The notes under the pieces: model-generated
Told to the model about the DNA's origin: nothing
The model's database searches: none
What the model saw: only the letters and a program-made list of their open reading frames with translations
Shown: positions 1 through 11,417 of the stretch, piece by piece
How the letters are laid out: every line of letters begins with the position of its first letter
How positions within the stretch are numbered: the first letter of the stretch is position 1
Assembly: GCF_030272615.1 (NCBI RefSeq)
Contig: NC_081412.1
Span: 668,427,852-668,491,851, forward strand
Length of the DNA: 64,000 nt
Direction: 5' to 3'
Origin: Cryptomeria japonica
Lineage: Eukaryota > Streptophyta > Pinopsida > Cupressales > Cupressaceae
Made by a program: the position numbers and the translations under genes

Positions 1-1162
1 TTCTATGTTCTACAAAACTTGGTAATGTGTCTCAGTTTGTTGCATTGATAACATGCCATTCTAGATGCTCTCCAAGGTCCTACGTTGCCTCCACCTATTC
101 TTCTTATGTAGTTCAATGCCACATGTCAAAAATTATTGCAGACTGAACAAATCACATTGACTCTCTTTTCATCTCATAAGGACTAGACCAGTTAACATAA
201 GGTCTTTTCCAATTTGTGATCCTTCGGTCAGTAAAATTCCTTCTCCAGTCACCAATAGGTCTTGGGATCATGTGAGGTGCTAGATTTTTTGCTCCATATC
301 TACATTCAATTGAACTATGCCCATACATGTTGCATGTATAACAATAACCTTGAAATCTCTTAGTCACATATCTAGTAATATGTTTATAACCAGTATTAGC
401 ATCAAATCTGCTTTTACAAACATTAGCAGTATGTCCTGGTTTAAGACAGTTAAAGCAAGAAGGTTTGTAAACTTTCTTACCCATAGGCTTCTAAGCCTTA
501 TGAAAATTTTTACCTTCATGCATATTTCTCTTGGTGTTGGCAGGTTCTCCCTTCTCAGATGTATTGTATCCTAACCCAAATGTATCACCTTTCATCCTCT
601 GAGATCAAATCTATTCATCCAGCATAGAGGAGATCTTGTTGAATTTATCAAGCTTCTTATTGGCCTTAGCAAGTTCCTTTGTAAGATCTTCATTTGTTTT
701 CATGAGAGTCTCTCTAAGAGACATTTCCATTTCAAGATCTGACTATAAAGTTTCTTTTTCTTCTTTCTTCTCATGCCAATGTTCATACAAAGTTGCATTC
801 CCCTGCTTGATCTTAAAGATTTCATGCTCTTTATCTTGGATCTGATCTTCAGCCTTTCTTCTACCTTCAAGTTCCTCACTCATCTAGATTATAAGTGCTT
901 GAAGTTCTCTCCTTAGGTTAGTCTTTTCACCTTTCAACTTCTCCACTTCTTCAACTAGTGCATCAATGTTCGCTTCATCTGAGGAGTTGTTGTCAGAGAT
1001 CTCCAACAATTGTTCGGTCAATTCCTTCCTTTTAGCTATTGATGTCTTATACTTGCCTCTTAGGGTTTCTAGCTCATCCTTGGTTTCAACAAGTTCTTTA
1101 GCCATCTCTCTATATCTCATTCCTTCACCCATATTTTCCTTAGGATTAGAGAACCCTTCCAA
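1..1162 (-). pseudogene. Element E first ORF: coiled-coil and zinc-knuckle gag-like protein
   Basis: One minus frame runs from 1162 to 152 with several in-frame stops. It encodes a long charged coiled coil, then a GLGY motif near 560, then CCHC knuckles at about 420-450 (CFNCLKPGHTANVC) and 310-345 (CYTCNMYGHSSIEC). A third knuckle (CYQCNKLRHITKFC, its glycine replaced) lies near 15-60 after a further stop or frame break. The order and wording match the first ORF of element D, including a GPWRA motif before the last knuckle. CCHC knuckles in gag-like proteins bind element RNA; the coil probably drives self-assembly, which is inference. No capsid-type UBN2 domain precedes the coil. The start lies just inside a primer site and LTR. 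What follows is off the window, so I cannot tell whether E carried ORF2 or a pol. Confidence 0.7.
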
Positions 1163-1185
1163 GTGGTTAAGCCTTAAGGAAGTTA

Positions 1186-1200
1186 AGTTTTGATACCAAT
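1186..1200 (-). other. Primer-binding site of element E (tRNA-iMet type)
   Basis: The minus strand reads ATTGGTATCAAAACT directly beside the LTR edge. It is a variant of the TGGTATCAGAGC site used by most plant Ty1/copia elements, complementary to the 3' end of initiator methionine tRNA. Confidence 0.75.
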
Positions 1201-2395
1201 TGATGAACTTATAAGGAAGTCAGAGGGGGGGGTGAATCAGTGATAGTAAAAATAATAGAAATCTAAATATCAATTTCACTAACTTAAAACTCAATAGACA
1301 TGTAAGAAATAACACCAATTATGCAATCACCAAACAAAGCATAAACCACACGACACAAGAGTTTATACGTGGAAAACCCAAATGGGAAAAACCATGGTGG
1401 GAGTTAGTACCCACAAGATCAACTATCTGTAGTATAGAGATCTGACCGGTTAAGGTCTACAACACCTGGTTAGGGGCACACCCTATTAGAAGTGTCTAAG
1501 TCTGGTTAAGAGCTATACAATAAGGCCTGTGAGTACCAACCCTATTAGGAGCTACCCAAGTTACTAGGATTTGCAAAAATAAGTTAATGTGTAACCTGGT
1601 AAGAGGATTTCATGATCAGAACTATTAGGATCTGACTACACCCTATTAGGAATGACCCTGTAAGAGGATTTTCTTGTTGGAATAGTTAGGGAGTCAACAA
1701 GTACAAATGATGTCAGTATAAAACCTTTTGTGTCTAATAAGATCCACTTCCTAACATTACAAAATTACAAAGACTTCATCTCTCAACTTCTCTAATCTTC
1801 GCACTATCTGAACTACACAATTCGCTCATCACATATCACACTATCAAGCTCATGTATAAATATCTTTTCATACCTCATCACACAATTAAAATTATCATAA
1901 GGTCGGCTTAGAACCTTATTACAATTTCCTAGGTTCAATGCATCTAGAAAATCTTGCTTTGTACGCTTAATTAGTTATGTCAGCCTCCGATATAACAAAT
2001 CCAATTTTGTGTCATTTTATCGATCTGAGTGATTTTCATCACTCCTGGTTAAGTCACCATCCACAAATCTATTGTGTCAAACAAATCTCATTCACCTAAT
2101 TGATTCAGTATGTGCGGTCACAAATATAACTTCATCTGATAGTCTTCAATTCTTCTGCAAAACCACATCATCTCAATCTTTATGATTTTCATGTACCAGT
2201 TGTTAGAATGTAACATTGTCTACCATTTACCAGTTAAAGTCCTAATTACCGGTTGTGATAAAAACTATTTCTGGTTAACCTGTTATGTCTATCTGGTTAA
2301 AATGTAGGACTTATATGACTTAAAGAAACATAGTTGCCATTAATGACAACATACAAAATAGTCATCATACATAAATCTAATAACTATGCACAACA
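1201..2395 (-). repeat. 5' LTR of element E
   Basis: The sense strand ends with the ATTCACCCCCCC tract typical of plant copia LTRs, about 35 bases before the primer site. A two-part hairpin lies at 1367-1395 and a degenerate series of TCCTAATAGGGT-like units at about 1450-1700. The outer edge is placed at about 2395, where copia F's RNase H reading frame breaks off. The target duplication cannot be checked because the other LTR is off the window. Confidence 0.65.
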
Positions 2396-3930
2396 AACTC
2401 ATTGATGCTACAACATACTCTGCCTCTACAGTTGAATGAGAAACATAATTTTTCTTCTTAATTGTCCAAGCAACGAATCTGCCTCTAAGAAGAAAATCTC
2501 CACCAGTAGTTCTTTTCTGATCATCAACATTGCTTGCCCAATCTACATTAGTAAACACATTCAAAGAGAAATCACCTTTATAAGGATACCATAAACCATA
2601 ATCTATTGTGCCTTTTAAGTACCGGAATATCATTTTCACTGCTACCAAGTGAGTCTCCTTGGGATCTTTTTGAAATCTAGCAACCAATCCAACAACATGT
2701 GCAATATCAGGCTTACTATGAACAACATAATGCAACTTACCAATCATGGATTTGTATTCTTTCTCATCAATATATGGTGAATCATCTTGTTTAGATAACT
2801 TGCATCCTGTCACCATCAGAGTGCCAACTGGTTTACAATCCTCCATGCCAAATATTTTCAACACCTCTTTAACATACTTACTCTGATAGATAAATATTAC
2901 ACCATCCAATTGTTGGACCTGCAACCCAATGAAAAATTTAATCTCACCAATAAGAGACATTTCAAATTATTTCTTCATCTCCTTAGAAAAATCCATACAT
3001 AAATCAGCATCGCCACCAAAAATTATATCATCTACAAATGCTTCAGCTATCAATATTTTGTCTCCATCAGTCTTAAGATATATGTTTCTATCCTCACTTT
3101 ATGCTAGAATCCTATCTTGATCAGATGTGCATGCAATCTTTCATACCATTCTCTTGGTTCCTGCTTCAATCCATACAGTACTTTATATAATCTGCAAACT
3201 ATATCTTTATCCTCAGACAAAGAAAATCCATCAAGTTGTTCTATTTACACTTCTTCCTCAAGGATTCCATTAAGAAAAGTTGATTTAACACCCATCCGAT
3301 AGACTTAAATCCTTTATAAGAAGCATAAACAAGTAAAATTCCTACTCCTTCTAATCTCACCACCAGTGCAGAGGTTTCACCATAATCTTCTCCCTCTTCT
3401 TGTACATAGCCTTTTCATACCAACCTTGCTTTATTCCTCATAACCTTGCCTTCTTCATTTAACTTGTTTCTAAATATCCATTTAGTGCCAATCACATTAT
3501 TATCTTCCGGTCTAGGAACAAGTGACCAAGTCTTGTTTTTCTCTATTTGATCTAATTCCTCATTCATTGCATTAATCCAGTCATCATCCTTTAATGCCTC
3601 TCTCACTATTTTAGGCTCAAAAGTTGGAATCAGATAGGAATTTTCTTTGATTTTCCTCCTTTTTTGTACACCAGCATTTTTTTCTCCAATTATTTGGTCT
3701 TTTGAATGATTCAGTCTAGCATATCTTGGTATTACTAGTTCCAGTGTTGTGCCTTCTACTTCATGTTCTTCATCATTTTCTTCATTTATCGGTTGAGAAC
3801 CTATTTCTGCATTTTCTTGCTCAACTTTCTTTTGCACTTCCGATTCTATAAACACATTCTTTTCTTCATTATTATCAGGTTCAGATCTGTTGGTCTCACA
3901 AAATTTCTCAGAGAGTTCATCTACCTTCAC
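2396..3930 (-). pseudogene. Copia F reverse transcriptase and RNase H remnant
   Basis: This is the 3' half of a Ty1/copia polyprotein. The RT opening is at 3415-3610 (motif IGTKWIFRNKLNEEGKV). The catalytic box AFVDDIIFGGDAD is read near 3000-3040. The RT C-terminus and RNase H lie at 2396-2960, including the conserved STVEAEYVVAS segment. There is a frameshift between 2960 and 3415 plus several stops. RNase H stops abruptly at about 2395, where element E is inserted, so the end of the protein and the 3' LTR of F are absent here. The element could not make its own cDNA. Confidence 0.85.
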
Positions 3931-3972
3931 TTTTGCACTCTTAATGATCTTCTTAGTTCTCTTGTTATAACA

Positions 3973-4685
3973 TTAAAATGCCTTACTCTTTGTAGAGTAA
4001 CCAATAAAAATACCTGCATCACACTTTTCATCAAACTTTCTAGTGAAATCATCATGTTTAATAAAACATCTACTCCCAAAGATTTTGAAATAACTTACAT
4101 TAGCCGTCTTTCCATGCCTTAATTCATAATGTGTTTTGTTGTTACCTTTCTTCACAAGTACCTCTAGTTTAAAGTATATACAACAGTGCTAACTGATTCT
4201 CTCCAAAACATCTTCAGTACTTCACCTTGAATCATAACTATTCTATTCATTCTCTCTGTTATCCCATTCTACTGTGGATTTCTAGGAGCTGGCATTTGCC
4301 TTTTAATTCCATGTTCATCATAGAACTTCAAAAACTCATCAGAAGTAAATTCACCTCCCCGGTCAAATATCAAACATTTTAGATTCTTCCCGGTATCTTT
4401 CTCAACTAAAGCTTTAAATTCTTTAAATTTACTGAATTCTTCTGACTATTCTCTCAGAAAAGTCACCCACATCATTTTGGAAAAATCATTAGTAAATATC
4501 ATAAAGTACTTATCACAAAAATAACTCTTAGTCCTCATAGGACCACAAAGATTAGTATGAACCAAATCAAGAATATTCTCTGAAGAGAAAGACTTACTCT
4601 TAAAAAATATAGAATTCATCTTACCCATGTGACAGTCCTTGCATAACACATTATCCGGTTTAACAAGCTGGGGCAAACCTCTCAC
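3973..4685 (-). pseudogene. Copia F integrase remnant
   Basis: The CKDCHMGK motif near 4620 is the second half of the integrase zinc finger. The catalytic core follows with HTNLCGP near 4550-4570. The usual copia wording is HTDLCGP, so the first catalytic aspartate is replaced by asparagine. The C-terminal piece (3973-4155) contains the FGSRCFIKHDDFTRKFDEK region and is in a different frame from the core. This integrase could not catalyse strand transfer. Confidence 0.8.
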
Positions 4686-4985
4686 AATACTTTATTTACT
4701 AACCTTTATCAAATTGTCAAAATTCACATGACAAAAGCTCTTGTGCCACAACTAGTTGTCTTCAATTTTTGCCACCAAACAATTATTCACATTAGTATTC
4801 AGATGAAAAAGGTTACCTCTTGTCTACTTTCCAGTGGCAATTAGTTCACCATTGTTTCCAAGAATCCTGCACACTCCACTTTTGAATTCAACCAAATATC
4901 CTTTATCATTTAATTGACCAACACTTAAGAGGTTATTGTTTAATCCATCAAACCAAAATACATCATTAGAATTACTCTTCCCATT

Positions 4986-5198
4986 TCATGACATTGATCC
5001 TCTACCTTTAACCATGTAGGGAGAGTTGTTACCAAACCTTACAAAACCTCCATCAAACTCTTCAAGGGATAAGAACTTACTTTTGTCACCAGTCATGTTG
5101 TGTGAGAAACCACTCTCTATTATCCATTCATCACTGCTATCCATGTGAGACACCAATGTCTTCTCATCAATTAGATCTTCCTTTACAACAACAAACAC
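4986..5198 (-). pseudogene. Copia F aspartic protease remnant
   Basis: The segment WIIESGFSHNMTGDKSKF matches the copia retropepsin active-site region, where W-x-x-D-S-G is expected. The catalytic aspartate reads as glutamate. It shares a frame with the gag upstream (5241-6119), as expected for a copia polyprotein cleaved by this protease. Confidence 0.75.
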
Positions 5199-5240
5199 TA
5201 TATCTTCATTGTCATCTTCTTCTAATTCTTCATTAGTGAC

Positions 5241-6179
5241 TCATTCATCAACTGCAACATAACAATGTTTCTTGCCTTTTCCTTTAAATTTATTGAACTT
5301 CTCTTTCTTATCAGTGTTAGGGAATTTAGCAGCTATGTGTCCAATTTTACTACAAGAGAAACACGTAAAGGGTAATTTACATTTATATTTACATGTTCCT
5401 CTAGGGAATCTTTTAGCCAAAAATGCCTCAAGTTCTAGCAGATGATATTCTTCATCACCATCACCTCTGCTACCGCCATGACTAGACCTGTAGTCATGAT
5501 TATGAAAAATATCATTTCCTTTCCTCATTGATGTACAAGTTACAGAAGCCTTAAAAGAAGATTTAGAAGGTCTAGAAATACTATTATCAAAACTGTTTAG
5601 CTCAAATATAGTCAACTTCCCAATAAGAGAATCAACAGTGACTTTATCTTTAGAAATAGATCTCAGTTCTTGAATTGCATAAACTTTGATAGAATATTGT
5701 GGTAATAGAGTTCTAAGCATCTTTCTAATTATAGTATCTTTATCAATCTTATCTCTAGCACTCTTTATACCACCTACCACTTCCTTAATCCTTTGACCAT
5801 ATTGTGCTATGTTCTCACCATCTACCATTTTTATATCATCAAATTTTCCACTTAAACTTTCTTCATTTTCCCTTTCTACATATTCATCTCCTCCATAAAT
5901 TAATTTTAATTTCTCCCATACCTCATTTGCAGTCTCTAATCCATGAACATCAATATATTCTGAATCAGAAAAAGTACTTACAATTGCTTCAAGGGCCTGA
6001 ATGTTTTCTTGTTGTTCTTTAAGTTCATCCAGTGTCAAGGGGCTGGTAGTAGGAGAAACATACTTGGTTACCACATGATTCCAATACTGAGAACTCATTC
6101 CTTCAATGTAGATCTTCATCTAATCATTCCATATCTAGTAGTTATCCTTGGTAAACTTGGGACCCTCCTTCTTCATCAT
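5241..6179 (-). pseudogene. Copia F gag (UBN2-type capsid and zinc knuckle)
   Basis: The gag begins near 6179, about 55 bases inside the primer site, and is open from 6119 after two early nonsense codons. It has the usual copia capsid pattern: MKIYIEGM near the start, then TANEVWEKLKLIYGG, a helix-rich region, and a CX2CX4HX4C-type knuckle (CFSCSKIGHIAAKF, last cysteine changed) near 5320-5360. This protein would form the virus-like particle and package element RNA. The lost knuckle cysteine and the early stops show decay. Confidence 0.85.
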
Positions 6180-6232
6180 TTTTCACAAGATCTTTCCCTC
6201 AAGCTGTTAGGCTTTCTGCACATAGAGAACCA

Positions 6233-6248
6233 ATGCTCTGATACCAAT
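6233..6248 (-). other. Primer-binding site of copia F
   Basis: The minus strand carries TTGGTATCAGAGC immediately next to the LTR edge. This is an intact tRNA-iMet-type copia primer site. Confidence 0.85.
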
Positions 6249-6396
6249 TGTTAATCTTAGAGGATCCGGTTAATACTGAGAGGAGGGGGGGGGGTGAATC
6301 AATATCAAGAGCACTTTGAAAAACTCAAACTTAAACTTATCAAATATTCACCAAATAAAACATAAACCAATAACAAATCCATTTACCAGTACCGGT
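6249..6396 (-). repeat. Copia F 5' LTR fragment
   Basis: On the plus strand the LTR starts TGTTAATC beside the primer site and carries the G-run complementary to the CACCCCCC tract. It breaks off after 148 bases at a gypsy-like LTR start. Confidence 0.7.
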
Positions 6397-7018
6397 TGTA
6401 TACACATAAAAATGGCTATGAGCAATTAAATAAATATTTTATATTTGTTTAATAATTATTCTTTTATTAAATAGTTAATTTAAAAAGATTAATTTATTTA
6501 ATTCATTTCATGTCCTTCTATTAATTAATTAATTTATCCTTTTCTTCTAATCAATTAATTAAATATCTAATAGTTAATTATTCCTCTAATCAATTAATTA
6601 AATATCAATATTTAATTATTCCTCTAATCAATCAATTAAATATCTAATATTTAATGGTTATTCTTCTATCCTATAGTCTCATTAATTAAATAATTTCTTA
6701 ATTATTTAATTCATTTCCATCTCATCTTTCCTTCTCCACTTCATCTTTCCTTTGCCAACTCATCCATCACGTGGCTAAATTAATTCAACAAAACTAATTA
6801 AATAAAACATTTATTAGCCACTTATCTTCAACTTCCAAAATAAATGAAATATTATGTACATACACATTTCCTAACCTTCTTCTATATTCTCTCCAACATC
6901 CCTACATATTAGAAAGGACTTGATTCCACTTGTCCTCTCATGCCTAAATCTTCTCCAACCATCCCTAGATTCCCTCAATCAGCAACCCAGTCAAGGTGAG
7001 ATGAGTGACACTTGTCTT
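6397..7018 (+). repeat. Gypsy-like LTR fragment G
   Basis: It starts TGTATACACATAAAAATG, close to the gypsy-1 LTR start. It continues as AT-rich TTAATTAAATA-type sequence like the first third of both gypsy LTRs in the window. It ends where the LTR of element A begins. No coding capacity. The orientation is inferred from the LTR start and the insertion order from the breakpoints. Confidence 0.55.
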
Positions 7019-7985
7019 TGTTGGAATACAATGAACCCAAGAACACTGAGAGAGGGGGGGGGGGGTGGTGAATGAGTGTTCTGTCGGTAATATAATATTT
7101 TACCTTATTACAACATAAGGATATAAACCAATAAATGAAGAAACATAGAACATGAAGTAAATAAACCAGCCACATGAATGAACACCATAACACACATAAT
7201 TTATACATGGAAAACCTCAATGAGGAAAAACCACAGTGGGATTTGTGACCCACAATATCAATTCACTGGCCATATGAAAGATATTACATAGCATGGGGGC
7301 TTGCACATGTAGGAAGGCACACTACCTACAACACACTGCTCAACACAAAAGAGTCTCACTGACTACAAGCTTCTGCTGAAGTAAAACAATAACAATGAAC
7401 TCAGAAATGCATCTACAATGCCAAAAAGAGTTCTAGTTAAAGCTTTGTTCTGTACCGGTTCATAAACCCTCTTGTCGGTATCTCCTTTCCTCCAAGAATT
7501 CCTTACAAATTATTTAGAGATCATTGCATGATATAAATTTCACATAAAGATGATCTACATACATATCCTTCGCATCATAATATTCCTTTGTCTCTTTTTC
7601 TCATGTATATCAAAATGACCTAATCAAACTAAATTATATACCCTTACAAACAATATGTCTTATGTCGGCTTACAATGTATTATAAAAGATATTCAATTCC
7701 GAACCTATACAATAATTATAAAATGATTTTACAAATAAAGCCTGATGTCGGCTTCACCATAGTCCTGGATGTCGGTGCTAGTGTCAGTGATGACCTTGAT
7801 ATTTCCAATGCTAGTACCTATCGGTATAAGCTTCTAAGTGTCAATATATGCCTCCTAGAGAATCTTGTTTCCATCAATGACAACATATCGGTCCAATTGA
7901 AATATGCTCCCCTTGAGAAATACACTCTTTGTGCCTCTTTGTCTGATATTCTCCCCCTAGGATCATGATTTTTCACATATATACA
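7019..7985 (-). repeat. 3' LTR of non-autonomous element A
   Basis: The plus-strand boundaries are TGTTGGAATACA and ATATATACA, i.e. TG...CA. It matches the LTR copy starting at 31404 (TGCTGGAATACAATG), including the G-run and the hairpin at 7204-7232. A polypurine tract lies immediately inside it, which makes it the 3' LTR of a minus-strand element. Confidence 0.85.
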
Positions 7986-8000
7986 CTCCCCCTTTGGCAT
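7986..8000 (-). other. Polypurine tract of element A
   Basis: The minus strand reads GCCAAAGGGGGAG directly before the LTR. The same tract sits at the equivalent place in copia B (33179-33194) and element C (37814-37830), a sign that they share plus-strand priming. Confidence 0.8.
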
Positions 8001-8056
8001 CAATGCTAAAGACTGGTGAAAGAATGAAAAAATTGAAAGAATTGTTCTAGATTACT

Positions 8057-9911
8057 TTACCGGAGTTTAACCAATTTCAAAATTTTCAAATAAGATTTCA
8101 CCAAAAGTTGTATGTATGTATCCCAGCCAGTTCTAAAAGTATCAGATATAGATACAAGTCCACTTAGTAAGTGTGAGAATGTTTCTTTCTCAGTGACTTC
8201 TGTCGGAGTGGGCTTAGCAAGTATATCCATGCATTCACTCTTGTGCACACCAAGTGAATCCAATCGTGGACTCACCAAACCCCTGAGATTCCTTGTTGTC
8301 TGAATGATCTTGTCTCTCTCTTCCTTAAAACCAAAAATTTGGTTCTCCAATGTCAAAATTTGTCCATAAATGGATGTGGTCAGTGAAGTAAGTCCATCAA
8401 AATAATTAGCAATGTTAGCCATCTTATCTTGTAACTCTTTTATTTTCTGATCTACATTTGCTGTAAGAATCTCTATGTTACAATAGACCCTGTAGATGTT
8501 AGTACACTACTTCAAACAATTTTTAGTAAGTATCAGTTTCTCCTCAATCTTCCTCTTTTATGTTTTAATAATCTGATCAAAAGTGGCCTTCTTAGCCAAG
8601 GTAAACCTTTCAAGTTCCTTCTGGTTAGAAATCTGCTGAAGTGATTGAAATTTTTTGGATATATGCTCTATCAGTGCCTTAAGTTTTCCAGAGGGGCTCA
8701 CTTCATTCTCAATCACACAATCAGGAGTAAGTCTGTGTAAAATAGTTATTGAATGATCTATTATTCCTTTGTCTGTCGATCTTTCCTTTATTAACTTCTG
8801 AGTAGACATCATCATAAGTTTTGTGGGACTCATCTCAGTGATTGATTTCTTCTCAACTTGAGAAGTGTCAATTACCAAAACTGTTGCAGATGAATCAACT
8901 GTCGGTTTAGTACCCTGTCCCTTATCTTCTTTCTGCCTAACCTCTTCTAGTGTAACTCTTATCTCTTCTTCTATTACATTGGTGGCTTCGCCACTTGGTG
9001 CAGTAGCTGTCATTGCCGGTGGAATATTATCCACAATATTATTTGTAACCTGTACAAAAGTTGCCTCTATCGGTTTATTCTGTACACTCTCATCAACTTT
9101 TCCTACCGGTTCACTCAAAATTTGAATTGAACTACCCAAAATTCCTTTCCCTTTAGATTTATCTAGAATGGTGGGAGTAGTTGCCTTAGAAAATTCTTCC
9201 TGAGAAAGAAGAAAATCAGGATTCTTTTGAAAGAATTTAGTCCAACCATCTCTGGTCTCATTCACTACTTCATTTACTCTACCCATCATTAGACTTATTT
9301 TCTGGTTCTTACTATTAAAGACTGTTCTATTAGCCATTTCTATATACCTCTTCATTTCTTCATTATTTATAGATCCACACATACCTAGAAGTTCAACTTC
9401 TTTTATTTCTTTGTCCCTTCTAATCGCATCTAATCTTCTTGTATCTAACTTGTTATATAGTGATAAAGGGATTTCCTTCAAAATTTCTACTAAAGCCTTC
9501 TTATATATATCTATATGTAACAAAATTGCTTCCTCTATTTTATTTTGTTCATTTTCTTCTAACTGCTCATAAAATTTTAATACATTCTTCAAAATACCAT
9601 CCTTTGTTACCTCATCAATCAACTCTACACATGTCATGTTATCAGATTCAGTCACTTCATCACTCTTTTTATTTTTCTCACTGGGGGTTGCATGAGTGGA
9701 TGGAGAAGGCTTCCTCTTCTGAGTAGGTTTCCTTGCCAAAGGAGTGGGAGCAATTGGTTCTTTGACTGCCACTTTCCTCACTAGTTTCCTCCTAGGTTCC
9801 ACCTTCTTCTCCTCTACCGAAGCCTTGTCTACTTTCTTCCTTGGAACCCTTCTGAATGCAAGAGGTTGGTTATCCTCTGTATCAAAATTAGGAGTTTTGA
9901 TTGTTGCTATC
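8057..9911 (-). pseudogene. Element A ORF2, C-terminal two thirds (unknown protein)
   Basis: This is the 3' part of ORF2, continuing in sense from 28523-29952 across the gypsy-1 insertion. One frame runs from 9911 to 8057 with a few nonsense codons. In order it shows a basic Pro/Lys-rich stretch (PRKKVDKASVE, then RKPTQKRKPSPS), a helical block containing LLHIDIYKKALVEILKEIP and a VFNSKNQKISLMMGRVNEV segment, a long Ser/Thr/Val-rich linker and a C-terminal coiled coil (8057-8422). The helical block matches C at 53913-54482 and less closely the end of D. I do not recognise the family. The basic stretch suggests nuclear targeting or nucleic-acid binding, which is inference. Confidence 0.65.
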
Positions 9912-11331
9912 TATAGACATATAAAAATGACCATATTCCTAAATGAATATTTTATGTTCATTTCTCTATTTAATTAAATCCAATTTAATTAAATTATCCA
10001 CGTTCCTCTATTTAATTAAGTAAATTACTCAATTAAATTCACTATACCCATTTAATGAATAAATCATTTTATTCAATTAAATCCCCCCTATCCACTTTTA
10101 ATTAAATTCAAATTTAATTAAATAGTTATCCTAAATTAAATAAATCTAATTGCAACCAAATTGAATGAAATTCATTAAATTCAATTAAATCCTATCATCC
10201 CTCCATCCACTTGCATTTTCCTACATCTCCCACTTGCATTCTAAAACCTATTTCTAATCCCTTCTAGACTCTTCTAATCACTTCTAATTAGCCTAACCCA
10301 TCTTCTAAACTTTGTCACATCCCTAAGCAAGGGGAGGTCACTTCTCAAACCCTTAAAGTCTTTGATAACCATTAAAGGCTTCAAGTCTTCAACCACTTAA
10401 TTTTCCAAAGTCTCCCAAACCATTAATGGTTAATTCAACCCTCTTACATGGTTAGAGACTTTTTGCCTAACTTAACCTTCATCCAACCCAAGGGTCTCAT
10501 CAAGCCTTTAATGCTTTGACCATGATTATCTCTTAATAATTTGCACAAGGGTTTATCCTTGGATTAACTCTTAATCCAATGGGTAAGCCTAACTTAAGCT
10601 TAACCTTTATCTCTAGATAACCATAAGGTCTTCTCAGGTATTTAATGTCTCCAACCCCTTCTCTCAACCCAACTCTATGTTGACATTTGTCACCATTTCA
10701 TTGGTGCAAATTGCAAACATAGATTCCCAACTTTCAAACTCAACCCTTGATCAACTCTTTCAATCCTGACCATCCATTGCCCTATTTTTGCTATAAATAG
10801 AGCTCTCATTCCTCCATTTTTAGAGATCAATCCAAGTTTGTAGTATCATACTTATGCTCAAATACATTCAAGCTTTCATATCATTTTTATGCTCATCATT
10901 TTAGCCTCTTTTAATTAGAAATTAGTCTAAATATGCATGTTTAGAATACTTTCTTTATCATTTAGCTCAATCATAGACTAAATATATCATGTTAGGATAG
11001 TATTCATACTAACCTTGTCATCTTATAGTTAGTTTATTGCATTTATAGCATCATGCATAGCTTAGGATGCATCTCATATTAAATCAACAAAAAGCGTCCC
11101 TCGTCCTTGCATTTGCCATCCCTAAACCATTTTGCTCAGTGATCTAAGAGCAAAAATGTTGGTTTAAGGGACATTGTAAGATAGAGAACCATGGGACCAA
11201 CCTTGGGAAGCTAAGTGATTCTTCATTACTCCATAGCCTGCACCAAGAAGTCTTGTGTGTGTGTGAGCAAGGCTCCATAGAGCTCCGTTTTTCACATATT
11301 GAGTTCTATCGACCCGCTTTTCCCGCATACA
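9912..11331 (+). repeat. Gypsy-1 5' LTR
   Basis: It is 1,420 bases long, starts TATAGACATA (the 3' copy starts TGAAGACATG) and ends CCCGCATACA. It contains TATAAATAG at 10792-10800, a credible promoter for the genomic RNA. By eye it differs from the 3' LTR at about 24 positions plus one 15-16 base indel near 9975, so the insertion looks fairly young. No 5-base target duplication is found; instead about 100 bases of element A are duplicated on both sides. Confidence 0.9.
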
Positions 11332-11335
11332 TTTC

Positions 11336-11353
11336 TGGCACCCACCGTGGGGC
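11336..11353 (+). other. Gypsy-1 primer-binding site
   Basis: TGGCACCCACCGTGGGGC starts four bases after the LTR. Gypsy-2 has TGGCACGCCCGGTGGGAC at the same position. Both look like plant Ty3/gypsy primer sites; I cannot assign the tRNA without a search. Confidence 0.65.
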
Positions 11354-11417
11354 TCGACCCCATATATCAAATCATTTTTTGAAATTAATCACTTTTGCAG
11401 GTCCGCGAGAAATGGAA

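Noticed and set aside
7675-7968. 97-codon plus ORF in the element A LTR
   Set aside because: It lies inside an LTR, has no domain, and the element is transcribed from the other strand.
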